6,302 nt of DNA from NCBI GenBank assembly GCA_032123435.1, contig JAQBFJ010000149.1:1-6302 (forward strand). The letters are read 5' to 3'. Positions 5,281 through 6,302 of this stretch are shown here, piece by piece. Positions within the stretch are counted from its first letter, which is position 1, and every line of letters begins with the position of its first letter. The translations under genes were made by a program, and so were the position numbers. Source of the stretch: JAQBFJ01 sp032123435 (lineage in GTDB: Bacteria; Verrucomicrobiota; Kiritimatiellia; UBA8416; JAQBFJ01). Under the pieces are notes generated by a model. The model was not told where the DNA came from. It was given only the letters and a program-made list of their open reading frames with translations, and did not search any database.

Positions 5281-6302
5281 TTACCTCGTTGAAATTTTGC
5301 CAGGCCAAGGCAGATCAAGGTCTCGAGCGCCATATGATAACGGAGTATGTGAAACATCGGGTCCCAATGCCTGAGCCATAAACATATAAATTGTTACTGA
5401 AACAACAAGCATTGCTGCTATGGCAGCGATAATAAATATCGGACCAGGTTCATCTTCTGTTGTCATGATCGGCAGTATTGGCGCGGAGGCGCTACCTCCC
5501 GGCATGGATCGTTTGATTACTGTTTGTTGTCCCTCATCATCAGTAGCCGGCGCCGATGATGAACGTTTAACGCGAACAGTCCTGCGTTTCGTGGCCGATT
5601 CTTCGTCAACCGGCACCTCGTCGAGACGCGATGTTTTCGCCAGGTTCTGTTTCATGGATTCTCCGGACATCTGATCGTCTTTTATCTTTATAGCGCTGGT
5701 TGCTGATGGACGTTTCAGCCGAATCGTTTTCGGACTGTCATCTGTGCCGGCTGTTTCGCTGTCGTCTGACTCGCCGCCTGCCAAGACGGATTCCAGAGAA
5801 ATTCTGGATGTGGTATGCTTAGACAATCCGTCATGGGTGGCTTGGGTGGCTGTGGTTCCAGGCTTACCCAGCTTTATGGAAGGCGTTTCAGCGGCGACTG
5901 GCTTTATAGCGCTAATGCTAATAGGATGAATCCCGGCGGGTTTGGGATCGGGCCCGGGCATGATTCTTGCAGCTGCAAGCGGTATTTTAGAAGTTTCACG
6001 TTTTGACATTATTGGTTGAGGAACTGTCATTGGCTGACCGGCAGGTTTTGCTTCTGTTGAAACAACAGGTTTTGCCGTGAGCGGCTTAGGGGTTAGAGCA
6101 ACAGGCTGAGCAGTGGCTGGGGTTAGAGCAACAGGCTGAGCTGTGGCTGGGGTTAGAGCAACAGGCTGAGCTGTGGCTGGGGTTAGAGCAACAGGCTGAG
6201 CAGTGGCTGGGGTTAGAGCAACAGGCTGAGCAGTGGCTGGGGTTAGAGCAACAGGCTGAGCTGTGGCTGGGGTTAGAGCAACAGGCTGAGCTGTGGCTGG
6301 GG
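5281..6302 (-). CDS. Pro/Ala/Ser/Thr-rich protein with one C-terminal transmembrane helix (N-terminus outside window)
   Basis: The frame ending at TAA 5281-5283 has no stop up to the window edge, giving at least 339 residues. The ATG at 6030 is a poor start: it has no Shine-Dalgarno, and the frame continues through seven copies of PATAQPVALT whose only base difference is synonymous (ACT/ACA, Thr). The visible order is: repeats (residues 1-70), a Lys/Pro linker, a long disordered Ser/Thr/Asp-rich region, one transmembrane helix (about 288-310) and a 29-residue tail. Within the disordered part, TS(K/R)(I/L) motifs (SKIPL, SRISL, SRLDE) alternate with basic motifs (KTIRLKRPS, RTVRVKRSS, QTVIKRS). 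Abundant Lys/Arg before the helix suggests an N-inside orientation with a short outer tail. No cysteine is present. It lies upstream of thioredoxin in one operon. I do not recognise a function; a TonB-like energy coupler is unlikely because the membrane helix is at the wrong end. Confidence 0.82.
   Translation of the reverse strand, partial: PATAQPVALTPATAQPVALTPATAQPVALTPATAQPVALTPATAQPVALTPATAQPVALTPATAQPVALTPKPLTAKPVVSTEAKPAGQPMTVPQPIMSKRETSKIPLAAARIMPGPDPKPAGIHPISISAIKPVAAETPSIKLGKPGTTATQATHDGLSKHTTSRISLESVLAGGESDDSETAGTDDSPKTIRLKRPSATSAIKIKDDQMSGESMKQNLAKTSRLDEVPVDEESATKRRTVRVKRSSSAPATDDEGQQTVIKRSMPGGSASAPILPIMTTEDEPGPIFIIAAIAAMLVVSVTIYMFMAQALGPDVSHTPLSYGARDLDLPWPGKISTR
6091..6302 (-). 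repeat. 30-bp in-frame tandem repeat, seven full copies plus the start of an eighth
   Basis: Seven back-to-back 30-bp units begin at 6091, 6121, 6151, 6181, 6211, 6241 and 6271; the last two bases of the window start another. Each encodes PATAQPVALT on the minus strand. Units differ at only one base, position 22 (plus strand A or T), in the order A, T, T, A, A, T, T. This fits a four-unit (120-bp) block that was itself duplicated. A decayed copy encoding TAKPVV lies at 6061-6078. The near-identity implies recent expansion, and the array continues outside the window. Confidence 0.97.

Noticed and set aside
5088..6006. Plus-strand open frames across the thioredoxin and transmembrane protein genes
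   Set aside because: They are antisense to a clear thioredoxin and to a frame with a consistent low-complexity composition, a transmembrane helix and synonymous repeat variation.
6091..6302. CRISPR array
   Set aside because: The 30-bp units are directly joined with no unique spacers between them and are in frame with a coding region.
5281..6302. TonB protein
   Set aside because: The Pro/Lys-rich stretches are TonB-like, but TonB has an N-terminal anchor and a folded C-terminal domain; here the membrane helix is near the C-terminus with only a short tail.

Overview
This 6.3-kb bacterial window is dominated by two-component signal transduction and by poorly characterised membrane-anchored proteins. 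The hybrid-free histidine kinase, the receiver proteins, a WCGPC thioredoxin and proteins with a single membrane anchor point to a Gram-negative bacterium of moderate GC content. The receiver with a Cys-rich C-terminal ribbon, and the 'TSRI' / 'TIRLKRP' motifs in the right-hand protein, resemble what I recall from the PVC group (Lentisphaerota/Kiritimatiellota-like) and from deltaproteobacterial-type genomes. That taxonomic placement is a memory-based inference, not something the sequence proves.

Layout. (a) 1-2200, minus strand: a tight operon read right to left, with a four-helix membrane histidine kinase (893-2200), a receiver protein with a coiled coil and a Cys4 ribbon (228-887), and the first 66 residues of a second receiver protein (1-198, cut by the window edge). 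Gaps are 5 and 29 bp. (b) 2201-2413: a divergent promoter region with candidate sigma70 elements on both strands and a TTGAC(A/T) motif repeated three times at exact 30-bp spacing. (c) 2414-4267, plus strand: a 617-residue, acidic, membrane-anchored protein of unknown function with four degenerate repeats. (d) 4268-4489: an intergenic stretch with a weak hairpin/T-run and a sigma54-like element. (e) 4490-4915, plus strand: a stand-alone receiver protein. (f) 4933-6302, minus strand: a thioredoxin gene preceded in the same operon by a long gene for a Pro/Ala/Ser/Thr-rich protein with one C-terminal transmembrane helix. The upstream part of that gene is a run of 30-bp tandem repeats, and it is open to the window edge.

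How the parts may work together. The kinase probably phosphorylates the Cys-ribbon receiver and the following receiver, which is a branched or multi-step phosphorelay. No DNA-binding output domain is visible in any receiver, so output is probably by protein contact or enzymatic partners outside the window. The divergently transcribed 617-residue protein could be a co-regulated envelope partner, but only the shared intergenic region supports this. The thioredoxin operon is convergent with the stand-alone receiver and may be functionally unrelated. No mobile element, CRISPR array, tRNA or rRNA was seen. I found no compelling evidence of a complete new defence or metabolic system; the uncharacterised proteins and the repeat tract are the most notable items.
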